DNA from: Cellulosimicrobium cellulans
GTDB taxonomy: Bacteria > Actinomycetota > Actinomycetes > Actinomycetales > Cellulomonadaceae
Reading direction: 5' to 3'
Assembly: GCF_024124905.1 (NCBI RefSeq)
Contig: NZ_JAMXST010000001.1
Location: 1,028,165-1,092,164 of the forward strand
DNA: 64,000 bases
Both the position numbers and the translations under genes were made by a program. Shown here piece by piece: positions 34,584-44,182 of this stretch (positions are counted from its first letter, which is position 1; the number at the start of each line of letters is the position of its first letter). The notes beneath the pieces were generated by a model. That model saw nothing but the letters and a program-made list of their open reading frames with translations, was not told where the DNA came from and searched no databases.

Positions 34584-35258
34584 TCAGTCGCGCGCCTGCC
34601 ACGTGCAGACGCACGCCTCGTTGCCCTCGGCGTCGGCGAGGACCCAGAACGCGGGCGCGCGACGGTCGGACACGAGGTGCCCGCCCGCCGCGATGGCGGC
34701 CGTCACGCGCGCCTCGGCGACGTCGTGCGGCACGGTCACGTCCACGTGGATGCGGTTGCGCTGCTCGCGCGGCGCGTCCATCTGCTGGAACCAGAACGCG
34801 GGTGCATGAGCCGTCGGGTCGTGGAGGTCGGGCGCGGGCAGCTCCGGGGAGCCCTCGTCGAACCCCAGGACCGCGCGCCAGAACGGCTGGACCGCCGAGC
34901 CGACCAGGGTGTCGATCGCGATCTCGAGGTCCTGCACCGCCGTCGGGTCGGCGACGAGGTCGAGCTCGCGCGCCGCGGCGGAGATCTGCCGGGCGAGGTC
35001 GACGTCGCGCGTGCTGACGCCGCCGACGTCGTGCGAGGACAGCCGGACCGTCACGGTCCCGTAGCGCAGGTCGACGTCGGGGTGGTGGTTCGCCGCCTCG
35101 GCGAGCTCGCCGATCGCGTCGACCAGCTCCACCCCCGCGGTGAACGACCCGGTGCGGAACAGCGTCTGCACCGTCCCGAGGATGTACCGCCAGTCCTCGA
35201 CGCCGTCGCTGTCGTGGAACTGGCGCGCGGTGATGCGGTCGTCCGCCGTCTGGGTCAT
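34584..35258 (-). CDS. Fusion of pterin-4a-carbinolamine dehydratase-like and VOC (glyoxalase-like) domains
   Basis: This is a 224-residue protein. The first 100 residues resemble pterin-4a-carbinolamine dehydratase, with the conserved ANHHPDVDLRYGTVTVRL segment and the nearby Asp/His positions of that family. Residues 110-224 resemble a vicinal-oxygen-chelate domain (AFWFQQMDAPREQRNRIHVDV, with metal-type H and E residues). Fusions of this kind occur in actinobacteria. The joint function is unknown. The ATG at 35258 has a GGAGG element upstream. It follows ilvD with an 81-bp gap. Confidence 0.8.
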   Translation of the reverse strand: MTQTADDRITARQFHDSDGVEDWRYILGTVQTLFRTGSFTAGVELVDAIGELAEAANHHPDVDLRYGTVTVRLSSHDVGGVSTRDVDLARQISAAARELDLVADPTAVQDLEIAIDTLVGSAVQPFWRAVLGFDEGSPELPAPDLHDPTAHAPAFWFQQMDAPREQRNRIHVDVTVPHDVAEARVTAAIAAGGHLVSDRRAPAFWVLADAEGNEACVCTWQARD

Positions 35259-35339
35259 GGCCGTCCTCCGGGTGGGCGTCGCTGCGTCGAGGTGCGACAC
35301 CACGCTAGTGCCCGCGCCCGACGCACGCGCGGCCCGCGC

Positions 35340-37058
35340 CTACTCGAGGATCGCGCCGCGAGACGCGGACTGGACGAGCTTGGCGTACTTGGCGAGCACG
35401 CCGCGCGTGAACGTCGGCGGCAGCGGCGCCCACCCGTCGCGGCGCGCGGCGAGCGTGTCCGCGTCGACGAGCAGGTCGAGCGTCTTGTTCGCGACGTCGA
35501 GCCGGATCGGGTCGCCGTCGCGCACGAACGCGATGGGCCCGCCGTCGACCGCCTCGGGCGCGACGTGCCCGACGCACAGCCCGGTCGTCCCGCCGGAGAA
35601 GCGGCCGTCGGTGAGCAGCAGGACGGTCTTGCCGAGCCCAGCGCCCTTGATCGCGCCCGTGATCGCCAGCATCTCGCGCATGCCTGGGCCGCCCTTGGGC
35701 CCCTCGTACCGGATGACGACGACGTCGCCGTCGGTGATCGTCCCGTCCTCCAGGGCGTCGAGCGCCGCCCGCTCGCGCTCGAAGACGCGGGCCGTCCCCT
35801 CGAACACGTCCTCGTCGAACCCGGCGGACTTCACGACGGCGCCCTCCGGCGCGAGCGACCCGTGCAGGATCGTGATGCCCCCGGTGTGGTGGATCGGGTT
35901 GTCGAGCGCCCGCAGGATCTTGCCGTCCGGGTCCGGCGGGTCGATGTCGGCGAGGTTCTCCGCGACCGTGCGGCCCGTGACGGTGAGCGCGTCGCCGTGC
36001 AGCAGCCCGGCGTCGAGCAGGGCCTTCATCACGACGGGCACGCCGCCGATGCGGTCGACGTCGTTCATCACGTAGCGCCCGAACGGCTTGAGGTCCCCGA
36101 GGTGCGGCACGCGGCTCGCGACGCGGTCGAAGTCGGCGAGCGTGAGGTCGACCTCCGCCTCGTGCGCGATGGCCAGCAGGTGCAGCACCGCGTTGGTCGA
36201 GCCGCCGAACGCCATGACGACGGCGATCGCGTTCTCGAACGCCTCCTTCGTCATGATGTCGCGCGCCGTGATGCCGAGCCGCAGCAGGTTGACGACGGCC
36301 TCGCCCGAGCGGTGCGCGAACGCGTCCCGGCGCCGGTCCGCCGACGGCGGCGCCGCCGACCCGGGCAGCGACATGCCCATCGCCTCCGCGACCGACGCCA
36401 TCGTGTTCGCCGTGTACATGCCGCCGCACGCGCCCTCGCCGGGGCAGATCGCCCGCTCGATGCGGTCCACGTCCTCGCGGCTCATGAGCCCGCGCGCGCA
36501 CGCGCCGACCGCCTCGAACGCGTCGATGAGCGTGACGTCCTTCTCCGTGCCGTCGGAGAGCTTGACCCAGCCCGGCATGATCGAGCCCGCGTAGAGGAAC
36601 ACGCTCGCCAGGTTCAGCCGCGCCGCCGCCATGAGCATCCCCGGCAGCGACTTGTCGCACCCCGCGAGCAGCACCGTCCCGTCGAGGCGCTCCGCCTGGA
36701 CCACCGTCTCGACCGAGTCCGCGATGATGTCGCGGCTCACGAGCGAGAAGTGCATCCCCTCGTGGCCCATGGAGATGCCGTCGGAGACGGAGATCGTCCC
36801 GAACTGCAGCGGGTACCCGCCGCCCGCGTGCACGCCCTCCTTCGCGCCCTGCGCCAGCCGGTCGAGCGACAGGTTGCACGGCGTGATCTCGTTCCACGAG
36901 CTCGCGATGCCGATCTGCGGCTTGGCGAAGTCCTCGTCGCCCATCCCGACGGCGCGCAGCATCCCGCGCGACGCCGTCGCCTCCAGACCGTCCGTGACCT
37001 GGCGGGAACGAGGCTTGAGGTCGGGTCCGGCGTCCGTGCGCGGGGTCTGCCCAGTCAT
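35340..37058 (-). CDS. ilvD: Dihydroxy-acid dehydratase, probable [2Fe-2S] type
   Basis: This 572-residue enzyme dehydrates 2,3-dihydroxy acids to the 2-oxo acids of Val, Ile and (via Val) Leu. Cluster ligands are in [10 protein letters not shown] and [16 protein letters not shown], the pattern of [2Fe-2S] dehydratases of the Mycobacterium type. The third ligand region is present near the N-terminus ([13 protein letters not shown]). It is one of two paralogues in this window, separated by one small gene. The [2Fe-2S] form is usually oxygen-tolerant. The assignment of cluster type is based on motif analogy. Confidence 0.93.
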   Translation of the reverse strand: MTGQTPRTDAGPDLKPRSRQVTDGLEATASRGMLRAVGMGDEDFAKPQIGIASSWNEITPCNLSLDRLAQGAKEGVHAGGGYPLQFGTISVSDGISMGHEGMHFSLVSRDIIADSVETVVQAERLDGTVLLAGCDKSLPGMLMAAARLNLASVFLYAGSIMPGWVKLSDGTEKDVTLIDAFEAVGACARGLMSREDVDRIERAICPGEGACGGMYTANTMASVAEAMGMSLPGSAAPPSADRRRDAFAHRSGEAVVNLLRLGITARDIMTKEAFENAIAVVMAFGGSTNAVLHLLAIAHEAEVDLTLADFDRVASRVPHLGDLKPFGRYVMNDVDRIGGVPVVMKALLDAGLLHGDALTVTGRTVAENLADIDPPDPDGKILRALDNPIHHTGGITILHGSLAPEGAVVKSAGFDEDVFEGTARVFERERAALDALEDGTITDGDVVVIRYEGPKGGPGMREMLAITGAIKGAGLGKTVLLLTDGRFSGGTTGLCVGHVAPEAVDGGPIAFVRDGDPIRLDVANKTLDLLVDADTLAARRDGWAPLPPTFTRGVLAKYAKLVQSASRGAILE

Positions 37059-37149
37059 GCCCCCACTCTAGGAACGCGGTCGCCGGACGGCGCGCCGGAC
37101 GTCCCGAGACACGCCGACCCGGCCAGGGACCGCACGGCATCATGGGCCC

Positions 37150-37716
37150 GTGCGCACACGATCCCTCGCCACCGCTGCCCTCGTCTCCGCTCTCGCCCTG
37201 GTCGTGACGACCGCGTGCACCGCCCCGGGGCCGTCGAGCGCGGACCCCGGCGACACGACGTCGGCGGCGCCCCCCTCGTCGTCAGGCTCCCCGACCGCTG
37301 CCCCCGACGACGTCGCGACCGAGGACGAGACCGAGCCGGCACCCGAGGAGGAGCTCGCGGAAGAGCGCAGCGAGACGCCCGAGGAGTCGTTCCGCGCGTG
37401 GCTCGCCGCGAGCCGCGCGCCGGACGTGGAGGTCGCGTGCGGCTACCTCACCCCGGAGCTCGCCGAGCGGATGGTCGCCGAGATGACGTCGCAGGGGTGG
37501 CCGGGCATCACGGACTGCGCATCGATGATCACGACGACCGCCGGCCTGTACGCGGCCGTCGGCGACGTCCCGGACGTCGAGATCGCGGTCCGCGAGGAGC
37601 GCGCCGAGACGACGGTGCTGTCCGTCGTCTACGGCGGCGGCGACTGCGGCAGCGCCGTCATGGCACCCGCGGGGACGCGGTGGGTCGTCACGGAGCAGTC
37701 CGAGGAGGAGTGCTGA
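37150..37716 (+). CDS. Small lipoprotein of unknown function
   Basis: This is a 188-residue secreted protein with a signal peptide (LATAALVSALALVVTTACT), lipobox-like TTAC at about residues 20-23, and an acidic Ser/Pro/Glu linker to about residue 70. A compact C-terminal domain contains paired Cys residues: CGYLTPELAER, TDCASM, GDCGSA and the terminal EEEC. The domain is a DUF4878-like size but is not confidently recognised. It is divergent from one ilvD and convergent with the other, on the opposite strand. Its link to BCAA genes is probably accidental. Confidence 0.72.
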   Translation: MRTRSLATAALVSALALVVTTACTAPGPSSADPGDTTSAAPPSSSGSPTAAPDDVATEDETEPAPEEELAEERSETPEESFRAWLAASRAPDVEVACGYLTPELAERMVAEMTSQGWPGITDCASMITTTAGLYAAVGDVPDVEIAVREERAETTVLSVVYGGGDCGSAVMAPAGTRWVVTEQSEEEC

Positions 37717-37744
37717 CGCCCGCCGCGGACGCACGCCCCCGGCA

Positions 37745-37786
37745 CGACGACGGGCCCGCACCTCGCGAGGTGCGGGCCCGTCGTCG
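37745..37786. terminator. Bidirectional terminator, perfect 42-bp palindrome
   Basis: Two 21-nt perfect complementary arms meet without a spacer at 37765/37766. It lies between the convergent lipoprotein and second ilvD genes. Confidence 0.85.
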
Positions 37787-37792
37787 TCGGGA

Positions 37793-39658
37793 TCAGCGGC
37801 TGCGCTTGATGAGCGACACGTCGCGGACGGCGCCGCGGTCGGCGGAGGTCGCCATCGCGGCGTACGCCTGGAGCGCGGGCGAGACGTAGCGGTCGCGGTC
37901 GACCGGCTGCCACGGGTTCTCCCGCGCCTCCATCTTGGCGCGGCGCTCGGCGATCACCTCGTCCGGGACGTTGAGGCGGATGAGGCGCGTGTCGACGTCG
38001 ATCTCGATCTCGTCGCCGTCCTCGACGAGGCCGATGACGCCGCCCGCGGCGGCCTCGGGCGAGACGTGGCCGACGGAGATGCCCGACGACCCGCCGGAGA
38101 AGCGGCCGTCGGTGATGAGCGCGGTCACCTTGCCGAGGCCGCGGCCCTTGATGAACGACGTCGGGTACAGCATCTCCTGCATGCCCGGGCCGCCCGCGGG
38201 GCCCTCGTAGCGCACGACGACGACGTGCCCCGGCTCGACCTGCTTGGTGAGGATCTTCTCGACCGCCTCGTCCTGCGACTCGCAGACGAGCGCCTTGCCG
38301 ACGAAGTGGAAGACGTCCGGGTCGACCCCGGCGGTCTTGAACACGGCGCCGTCCTCGGCGAGGTTGCCGCGAAGCACGGCGAGGCCGCCCTCGACGGTGT
38401 ACGCGTGCTCGAGGTCGCGGATGCAGCCCTCGGCCGCGTCGGTGTCGAGCGACTCCCAGCGGTTCGACGTCGAGAACGCCTGCGTGGTGCGCACTCCCCC
38501 GGGTGCCGCGTGGAACAGCTCGATCGCGCGGTCGGTCGCCTTGCCGCCCCGGACGTCCCAGTCGTCGAGCCACTCGCGCAGCGTCGGGGTGTGGACGCTC
38601 GTGACGTCGTGGTCGAGCAGGCCCGCGCGGTCGAGCTCGCCCAGGAGGGCGGGGATGCCGCCGGCGCGGTGAACGTCCTCCATGTGGAAGTTCGGGTGGT
38701 TCGGCGCGACCTTGGACAGGCACGGCACCTGGCGGCTGATCCGCTCGATGTCGGTGAGGTCGAAGTCGACCTCGCCCTCCTGAGCCGCGGCGAGGATGTG
38801 CAGCACGGTGTTCGTCGAGCCGCCCATCGCGACGTCGAGCGCCATGGCGTTGGAGAACGCGGCCTTGGTCGCGATCGAGCGCGGCGCGACCGAGTCGTCC
38901 TCGTCCTCGTAGTAGCGCTTGGCGAGGTCGACGATCGTGCGGCCGGCCTCGAGGAACAGCTCCTTGCGCGCGGCGTGCGTCGCGAGGGTCGAGCCGTTGC
39001 CCGGGAGCGACAGGCCGAGCGCCTCGGTGAGGCAGTTCATCGAGTTCGCGGTGAACATGCCCGAGCACGACCCGCACGTGGGGCACGCGTTCTCCTCGAC
39101 CTGCGCGAGCGCGGCGTCGGACACGTCGTCGTCCGCCGAGTAGTTGATCGCGTTGACGAGGTTGAGGTGGGTCTTGGCGACGCCGTCGGCGACGACCGCC
39201 TTGCCCGCCTCCATGGGGCCGCCGGACACGAAGATCACCGGGATGTTGAGCCGCAGCGCGGCGTTGAGCATGCCGGGCGTGATCTTGTCGCAGTTCGAGA
39301 TGCACACGAGCGCGTCGGCGCAGTGCGCGTTGACCATGTACTCGACCGAGTCGGCGATGAGGTCGCGGCTCGGCAGCGAGTAGAGCATGCCGCCGTGGCC
39401 CATCGCGATGCCGTCGTCGACGGCGATCGTGTTGAACTCCTTGGAGACGCCACCGGCCTCGCGGATCGCCGACGCGACGAGGTCGCCCATGTCCTTGAGG
39501 TGGACGTGGCCGGGGACGAACTGCGTGTACGAGTTCGCGATCGCGATGATCGGCTTGCCGAAGTCCTCCGAGCCCATGCCGGTCGCGCGCCAGAGAGCGC
39601 GCGCGCCGGCCATGTTGCGGCCGTGGGTGGACGTCCGGGAGCGCAGGGGGCGGCTCAT
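37793..39658 (-). CDS. ilvD: Dihydroxy-acid dehydratase, E. coli-like ([4Fe-4S]-type motif)
   Basis: This 621-residue paralogue performs the same dehydration of dihydroxy acids. Its cluster motifs, [11 protein letters not shown] and [19 protein letters not shown], are those of the E. coli-type enzyme, the group classically described as [4Fe-4S] and oxygen-sensitive. The remaining motifs ([30 protein letters not shown]) are normal, so both copies look functional. It is read leftwards from a 307-bp intergenic region. No leader peptide is seen upstream. Whether both copies are used under different oxygen supply is unknown. Confidence 0.93.
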   Translation of the reverse strand: MSRPLRSRTSTHGRNMAGARALWRATGMGSEDFGKPIIAIANSYTQFVPGHVHLKDMGDLVASAIREAGGVSKEFNTIAVDDGIAMGHGGMLYSLPSRDLIADSVEYMVNAHCADALVCISNCDKITPGMLNAALRLNIPVIFVSGGPMEAGKAVVADGVAKTHLNLVNAINYSADDDVSDAALAQVEENACPTCGSCSGMFTANSMNCLTEALGLSLPGNGSTLATHAARKELFLEAGRTIVDLAKRYYEDEDDSVAPRSIATKAAFSNAMALDVAMGGSTNTVLHILAAAQEGEVDFDLTDIERISRQVPCLSKVAPNHPNFHMEDVHRAGGIPALLGELDRAGLLDHDVTSVHTPTLREWLDDWDVRGGKATDRAIELFHAAPGGVRTTQAFSTSNRWESLDTDAAEGCIRDLEHAYTVEGGLAVLRGNLAEDGAVFKTAGVDPDVFHFVGKALVCESQDEAVEKILTKQVEPGHVVVVRYEGPAGGPGMQEMLYPTSFIKGRGLGKVTALITDGRFSGGSSGISVGHVSPEAAAGGVIGLVEDGDEIEIDVDTRLIRLNVPDEVIAERRAKMEARENPWQPVDRDRYVSPALQAYAAMATSADRGAVRDVSLIKRSR

Positions 39659-39965
39659 GTCGGTTCAGCTCCTTCGACGGGTGGCCGCGGCCGATCCTCC
39701 GGCCGCCGGGTCACATTACGCCTGTCGGGGACCGGACGAACCGGGCGTCCGTCTCGTGGTCGTCGGGCTACGTACGCGGAGTCCCTACCCCCTGAGGGAT
39801 CTCCACCTAAACGTTACGTAAGGGTTGAACCGCCGCAGGGCACCCTGCCACCGTGGACGGGCACGGCACGGCCGGGGACCTCGGCGACGCCTCGACGGAG
39901 AGCGGCGGCAGGTCAGGTCCCGGCACCGACCCGATCCTCAGATCCCGTTCCCGAGGGGGCACCTC
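39659..39965. other. Divergent promoter region with an AT-rich patch
   Basis: No gene is seen in this 307-bp gap between the second ilvD (minus) and the DoxX gene (plus). It contains an AT-rich stretch unlike its surroundings, CTAAACGTTACGTAAGGGTT, with the palindrome TTACGTAA (39814-39821). A regulatory site is plausible. No BCAA leader peptide or T-box was found. Confidence 0.55.
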
Positions 39966-40571
39966 ATGTCCACGTCCACCGCACGCACGACCTCACCGCC
40001 CGGCGGCGCCTCCCAGACCGCCGCGCGCGCCGCCGCCACCGCGACGACCGCTCCCGTCACCCAGGACGACGTCGTCACGCGCTCCCCCGCCCGGCACGCC
40101 CTCGCGCTCGCCCGACTCGGCGCCGCGGTCGTGTTCCTCTGGCCGTTCGCCGACAAGCTCCTCGGCCTCGGGTACGCGACGCCGCGCGACCGCGCGTGGC
40201 TCGCGGGTGCCGCCCCGGCCCAGGGGTACCTCGAGCACGGGGTCCAGGGCCCGCTCGCGGGCACCTTCACCGCGATGGCCGGCCCCGTCACGGACTGGCT
40301 CTTCATGCTCGGTCTGCTCGGCGTCGGCCTCGCGCTCCTGCTCGGGATCGGCCTGCGGGTGGCCGCGGTGAGCGGCGCCCTGCTCTTCGGCATGCTCTGG
40401 CTGTCGCAGTGGCCGCTCGCGGCCGGGTCGAACAACCCGGTCGTCGACCAGCACGTCCTCGTGGTGCTGCTCCTCGTCGTCCTCGCGACGACGCTCGCGG
40501 GCGACACCTGGGGGCTCGGCCGCCGCTGGGCCGCGCTGCCCCTCGTCCGCCGGTCGCCCTGGCTGCGCTGA
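39966..40571 (+). CDS. DoxX-family membrane protein
   Basis: This is a 201-residue integral membrane protein with four helices. It has the DoxX-like pattern ARLGAAVVFLWPFADKLLGLG at the first helix and GMLWLSQWPLAAGSNNPVVD between helices 3 and 4, which is typical of DoxX proteins near thiosulfate or redox genes. Function in this organism is unknown. The N-terminal 50 residues are a Thr/Ala-rich tail. The ATG at 39966 has GAGGGGG upstream, and it is chosen over an earlier frame start because the tail lacks conservation. Confidence 0.82.
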   Translation: MSTSTARTTSPPGGASQTAARAAATATTAPVTQDDVVTRSPARHALALARLGAAVVFLWPFADKLLGLGYATPRDRAWLAGAAPAQGYLEHGVQGPLAGTFTAMAGPVTDWLFMLGLLGVGLALLLGIGLRVAAVSGALLFGMLWLSQWPLAAGSNNPVVDQHVLVVLLLVVLATTLAGDTWGLGRRWAALPLVRRSPWLR

Positions 40572-40590
40572 CGGCGGCCCGCCCGGCCGG

Positions 40591-40624
40591 GACCGCGCGA
40601 GGTCGCAACGGCGCGGCCTCGCGC
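40591..40624. terminator. Terminator between convergent genes
   Basis: A 10-bp stem, CCGCGCGAGG/CCTCGCGCGG (40591-40600 and 40615-40624), with a 14-nt loop, between the DoxX and peptide transporter genes. Confidence 0.7.
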
Positions 40625-40659
40625 GGCCACGGCCCCGGCGCGTGGCCGACCGAGCGCCG

Positions 40660-42270
40660 TCAGGCGCCGGCCGTGTGCGCGCCCTCGAGCTCGTCGGCGT
40701 GGCGGACGTGCCGCGTGACCCACGGGGCCAGCGCGAACAGCGCGATCGCGAACACGAGCGTCACGGCGCCGATACCCCCGAAGTACGCGGTGTCGGACGC
40801 CCCCTCGGTGACCTGCACGACCTGCGCCGTGATGGCCTGACCCGCCGCGGGTGCGAGGAACCAGAGCGCCATCGCCTGGGACCGGAACGCCTTCGGCGCC
40901 AGCAGCGTCGTCGCCGCGAGGCCGACGGGAGACAGGCACAGCTCCCCCAGCGTCTGGATCACGTACACGAGCACGAGCACCCAGGACGGGGCCTTGCCGT
41001 CGCCGACGACCGCGGACGCGACGGCGAGGAAGAGGAACGACACCGACGCGAGGGTGAGACCGATGGCGAACTTGTTGGCCGTCGTCGGGCGGTCCCCGGT
41101 CTTGATCCAGATCCACGCGAACACCGGCGCGAGGACGATGATCGACAGCGGGTTGACCGACTGGAAGAACTCGGGACTGATGCCGACGCCGAAGAAGGTG
41201 AGGTCGGTCCGGTCCTTCGCGAACGCGGAGAGCGTCGTGGCCGCCTGCTCGAAGATCATCCAGAAGAGCATCGCCGCGACGAACAGCGGGATGTAGGCGA
41301 TGACGCGCGGGCGCTCGGCGTCGGTCACGCGCGGCGAGCGGTACATGACGACGAAGTACGCGATCGGCGCGAGGAACGCCAGGTAGGACATCGTGTCGAT
41401 GAACGTCGAGATGTCGAAGCCGCCGGCCACCAGGACCGCGATCAGCCCCACGAGCACGACGCCCGCGGCGATGAGCAGGAAGACGCGCGCGATCGTCGCC
41501 CGCTCCTCGGGGCGCACGGGGTTGGGCACGTGCGCGCCCGCCTCGCCGAGGTAGCGGCGGCCCGCGACGAAGAACACGAGCGCGACGGCCATGCCGACCG
41601 CCGCCACCGCGAACCCGGCGTGGTACCCGCCCCAGGCGCGCGCGGCCCCGACGAGGAACGGCGCGATGAACGACCCGAGGTTGATGCCCATGTAGAAGAT
41701 GGAGAAGCCCGAGTCGCGCCGCGGGTCGTCGCGCGCGTAGAGCTCGCCGACCATGGACGACACGTTGGGCTTGAGCAGACCCGTCCCGAGCGCGACCATC
41801 GCGATGCCCGCCATCGAGAAGCCCGCGCCCGGGACCGTGAGGCTCACGTGCCCCGCGGCGATGACGATCCCGCCGTACAGGACCGAGCGACGCGAGCCGA
41901 TCACGCGGTCCGCGAGCCACCCGCCCACGACGGAGAGCAGGTAGACGCTCGTGCCGTAGATCGAGACGAGCGCCAGACCGGTCGTCTCGCCGATCCCGAG
42001 CCCGCCGTTCGCCACGGAGTCCGTGAGGTAGAACAGCAGGATCGCGCGCATCCCGTAGTAGCTGAACCGCTCCCACAGCTCCGTGGTGAAGAGCGTCAGC
42101 AGGCCGCGCGGGTGGCCGAAGAACGCGTGGTCCCCCTCGATCGCGCCGGCCGCGGGTCCCGGACCGGCTGCTGAGCCCGCCGGGCGCGCGACGGCGCCCG
42201 GGCCGGGTGGTGCACCCGGGTCCGGCTCGACCTCGAACTCGCGTTCGCCGCCGCCACCCCGCGTCGCCAT
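40660..42270 (-). CDS. POT/PTR2-family proton:oligopeptide symporter
   Basis: This 536-residue MFS-type transporter has about 12-14 membrane helices and imports di- and tripeptides with protons. The diagnostic motif TELWERFSYYGMRAI (E-x-x-E-R-F-x-Y-Y-G) is in helix 1, and FSIFYMGINLGSF is a second POT signature. A charged cytosolic loop region is present around NPVRPEERATI. The first 40 residues are a Gly/Pro-rich hydrophilic tail. The ATG at 42270 lies in a divergent 52-bp gap with the photolyase gene. Confidence 0.93.
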   Translation of the reverse strand: MATRGGGGEREFEVEPDPGAPPGPGAVARPAGSAAGPGPAAGAIEGDHAFFGHPRGLLTLFTTELWERFSYYGMRAILLFYLTDSVANGGLGIGETTGLALVSIYGTSVYLLSVVGGWLADRVIGSRRSVLYGGIVIAAGHVSLTVPGAGFSMAGIAMVALGTGLLKPNVSSMVGELYARDDPRRDSGFSIFYMGINLGSFIAPFLVGAARAWGGYHAGFAVAAVGMAVALVFFVAGRRYLGEAGAHVPNPVRPEERATIARVFLLIAAGVVLVGLIAVLVAGGFDISTFIDTMSYLAFLAPIAYFVVMYRSPRVTDAERPRVIAYIPLFVAAMLFWMIFEQAATTLSAFAKDRTDLTFFGVGISPEFFQSVNPLSIIVLAPVFAWIWIKTGDRPTTANKFAIGLTLASVSFLFLAVASAVVGDGKAPSWVLVLVYVIQTLGELCLSPVGLAATTLLAPKAFRSQAMALWFLAPAAGQAITAQVVQVTEGASDTAYFGGIGAVTLVFAIALFALAPWVTRHVRHADELEGAHTAGA

Positions 42271-42322
42271 GCGTTCGATGCTCCCACCGGCGTGCGCGGC
42301 AGGCGACCGTTAGCGTGACCGG

Positions 42323-43702
42323 GTGCCGACGATCTGGTGGTGCCGCCGCGACCTGCGCCTCGCCGACAACCCGGCCCTCGTCGCCGCGGTGGAGGCCGCT
42401 CGGGACGCGGGCGACGACGTCGTCGCGCTCTACGTCCTCGACCCGCATCTGTGGGGCTCCGCGGGCGCACCGCGCCGCGCGTACCTCGCCCGGAGCCTCG
42501 CGGCGCTCGACGCCGCGACGGACGGGCGGCTGGTCGTGCGGCGCGGAGACCCGCGGGCCGTCGTCCCCGCGCTCGCACGCGAGGTGGGCGCCGGCGAGGT
42601 GCACGTCGCGGCCTCGTTCGAGCCCTACGGTGTCGCGCGGGACGAGGCGGTCGCGCAGGCGCTGACCGACGCCGGGGCGCGCCTCGTGCGCACGGGCTCG
42701 CCGTACGCCGTCGCGCCCGGGCGCGTGCTCACGCGCACCGGGACGCCCTTCCAGGTCTTCACGCCGTTCCGCGAGGCGTGGGTCGCGCACGGCTGGCGCG
42801 ACCCGGTGCCGCGGCCCCGCGACGCGCCGTGGGCCTCGCTGCGGTCCGACGGCGTCCCCGACGACCCCGGGACGGACGCGCGCCTGCCCGCCGCGGGCGA
42901 GGCGGCCGCGCGCCGCCGGTGGCGCGACTTCCTCGTGGACCACCTCGCGGGCTACGCGACCGAGCGCGACCGCCCGGACCGGGCGGCGACGTCGGGCATG
43001 TCCGTCCCGCTCAAGTGGGGCGAGCTCCACCCGCGCACCCTTCTCGCCGACGTGCGGAGCGCGCTGCACGACGGGCTCGCGCCGTCCGACGACGCGCTCG
43101 CCTACCGCTCCGAGCTCGCGTGGCGCGAGTTCCACGCGGACGTCCTGTTCCACCACCCCGGGGCGGCGCGGCGGTCGCTGCGCACGGTCGTGCCCGACGA
43201 CGCGTGGGCGACCGGCGCGGAGGAGGACCGGCTCCTCGCGGCCTGGGCGGCCGGGCGCACCGGGTACCCGCTCGTCGACGCCGGCATGCGCCAGCTCCTC
43301 GGCGAGGCATGGGTGCACAACCGCGTGCGGATGGTCGTCGCGTCGTTCCTCGTCAAGGACCTGCACGTGCGGTGGCAGCGCGGCGCGGCGCACTTCATGG
43401 CGCACCTGGCCGACGGCGACGTGTCGCAGAACCAGCTCAACTGGCAGTGGGTCGCCGGCACGGGGCGCGACGCCGCACCGTACTTCCGCATCTTCAACCC
43501 GGTGACCCAGGGCAGGACGTTCGACCCCGACGGGGACTACGTGCGGCGCTGGGTGCCGGAGCTCCGCGGCGTGGAGGGCCGGGCCGTCCACGAGCCCTGG
43601 AGGCTGCGGGAGCGACCCGCGGAGTACCCCGAGCGGATCGTCGACCACGCCGTGGAGCGGCGGGTCGCGCTCGACGACTTCGAGCGCGCCCGACGGCACT
43701 GA
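42323..43702 (+). CDS. phr: Deoxyribodipyrimidine photolyase
   Basis: This 459-residue class I DNA photolyase repairs UV-induced pyrimidine dimers using light. The N-terminal antenna domain starts IWWCRRDLRLADNPALVAAV. The FAD-binding C-terminal domain includes SELAWREFHADVLF, WTAGRTGYPLVDAGMRQL-like text (AAGRTGYPLVDAGMRQL) and the closing DVSQNQLNWQWVAGTG with AAPYFRIFNPVTQG. The order and residues are typical of active CPD photolyases. The start GTG follows a short divergent gap. The gene stands alone before the ArsR regulator. Confidence 0.94.
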   Translation: MPTIWWCRRDLRLADNPALVAAVEAARDAGDDVVALYVLDPHLWGSAGAPRRAYLARSLAALDAATDGRLVVRRGDPRAVVPALAREVGAGEVHVAASFEPYGVARDEAVAQALTDAGARLVRTGSPYAVAPGRVLTRTGTPFQVFTPFREAWVAHGWRDPVPRPRDAPWASLRSDGVPDDPGTDARLPAAGEAAARRRWRDFLVDHLAGYATERDRPDRAATSGMSVPLKWGELHPRTLLADVRSALHDGLAPSDDALAYRSELAWREFHADVLFHHPGAARRSLRTVVPDDAWATGAEEDRLLAAWAAGRTGYPLVDAGMRQLLGEAWVHNRVRMVVASFLVKDLHVRWQRGAAHFMAHLADGDVSQNQLNWQWVAGTGRDAAPYFRIFNPVTQGRTFDPDGDYVRRWVPELRGVEGRAVHEPWRLRERPAEYPERIVDHAVERRVALDDFERARRH

Positions 43703-43711
43703 GATCATTTA

Positions 43712-43773
43712 TCAACCAAGGGGTTGACGACCGCGGGCGCGAGGCGTAGCGTCGTCGTCAACCGAACAGTTGA
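43712..43773 (+). promoter_or_regulatory. Promoter and two inverted-repeat operators of the ArsR-SRPBCC operon
   Basis: A strong-looking promoter, TTGACG (43724-43729) with 17-bp spacing to TAGCGT (43747-43752), overlaps TCAACC-N4-GGTTGA (43712-43727). A second site, TCAAC-N6-GTTGA (43758-43773), follows. The two sites sit on either side of the promoter core. Autoregulation by the downstream ArsR protein is inferred. Confidence 0.75.
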
Positions 43774-43813
43774 TGAACGGGACGCCGCACCCGGCGCCCC
43801 ACGAGGAGGTCCC

Positions 43814-44182
43814 GTGACGGCCGACCCGCTCTCGCGCGTGTTCTCGGCGCTCGCCGACCCCACGCGCCGCGACATGGTGGCCCGGCTCGCGTCGGGCGAC
43901 GCCAGCGTCGGCGAGCTCGCCCGGCCGTACGACATGTCCGTCCAGGCGGTGTCCAAGCACCTGCGCGTGCTCGAGGACTCCGGCCTGGTGACCCGCACGA
44001 CGGACGCCCGACGCGCCCCCGTGCACCTCGAGGCGGAGGTCTTCGACCTCATGACCAAGTGGATCGAGCGATACCGGCGTGAGGCGGAGGACCGCTACCG
44101 CCGCCTCGACGACGTCCTGCGCGACCTGCCCGACCGGCCGGCCGCGCCCCCGAACGACCCGACGACAGGAGCAGGATCATGA
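43814..44182 (+). CDS. ArsR/SmtB-type winged-helix regulator
   Basis: This is a 122-residue repressor. The N-terminus SRVFSALADPTRRDMVARLA is a classic ArsR signature, and the recognition helix reads MSVQAVSKHLRVLEDSGLV. It lacks the CxC metal motif of arsenic sensors, and it is of the group that is coupled to SRPBCC proteins (AHSA1-linked). The GTG start has a GAGGAGG element. The stop overlaps the next gene's ATG (ATGA), so both are translated together. Confidence 0.92.
   Translation: MTADPLSRVFSALADPTRRDMVARLASGDASVGELARPYDMSVQAVSKHLRVLEDSGLVTRTTDARRAPVHLEAEVFDLMTKWIERYRREAEDRYRRLDDVLRDLPDRPAAPPNDPTTGAGS

Noticed and set aside
39659..39965. Possible T-box or leader peptide before the second ilvD
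   Set aside because: No T-box core sequence and no Leu/Ile/Val-rich short frame followed by a terminator was found.
39938..43708. 1256-codon reverse-strand open frame through the photolyase and transporter region
   Set aside because: It mixes the antisense of the photolyase with another frame of the transporter gene and has no domain of its own.
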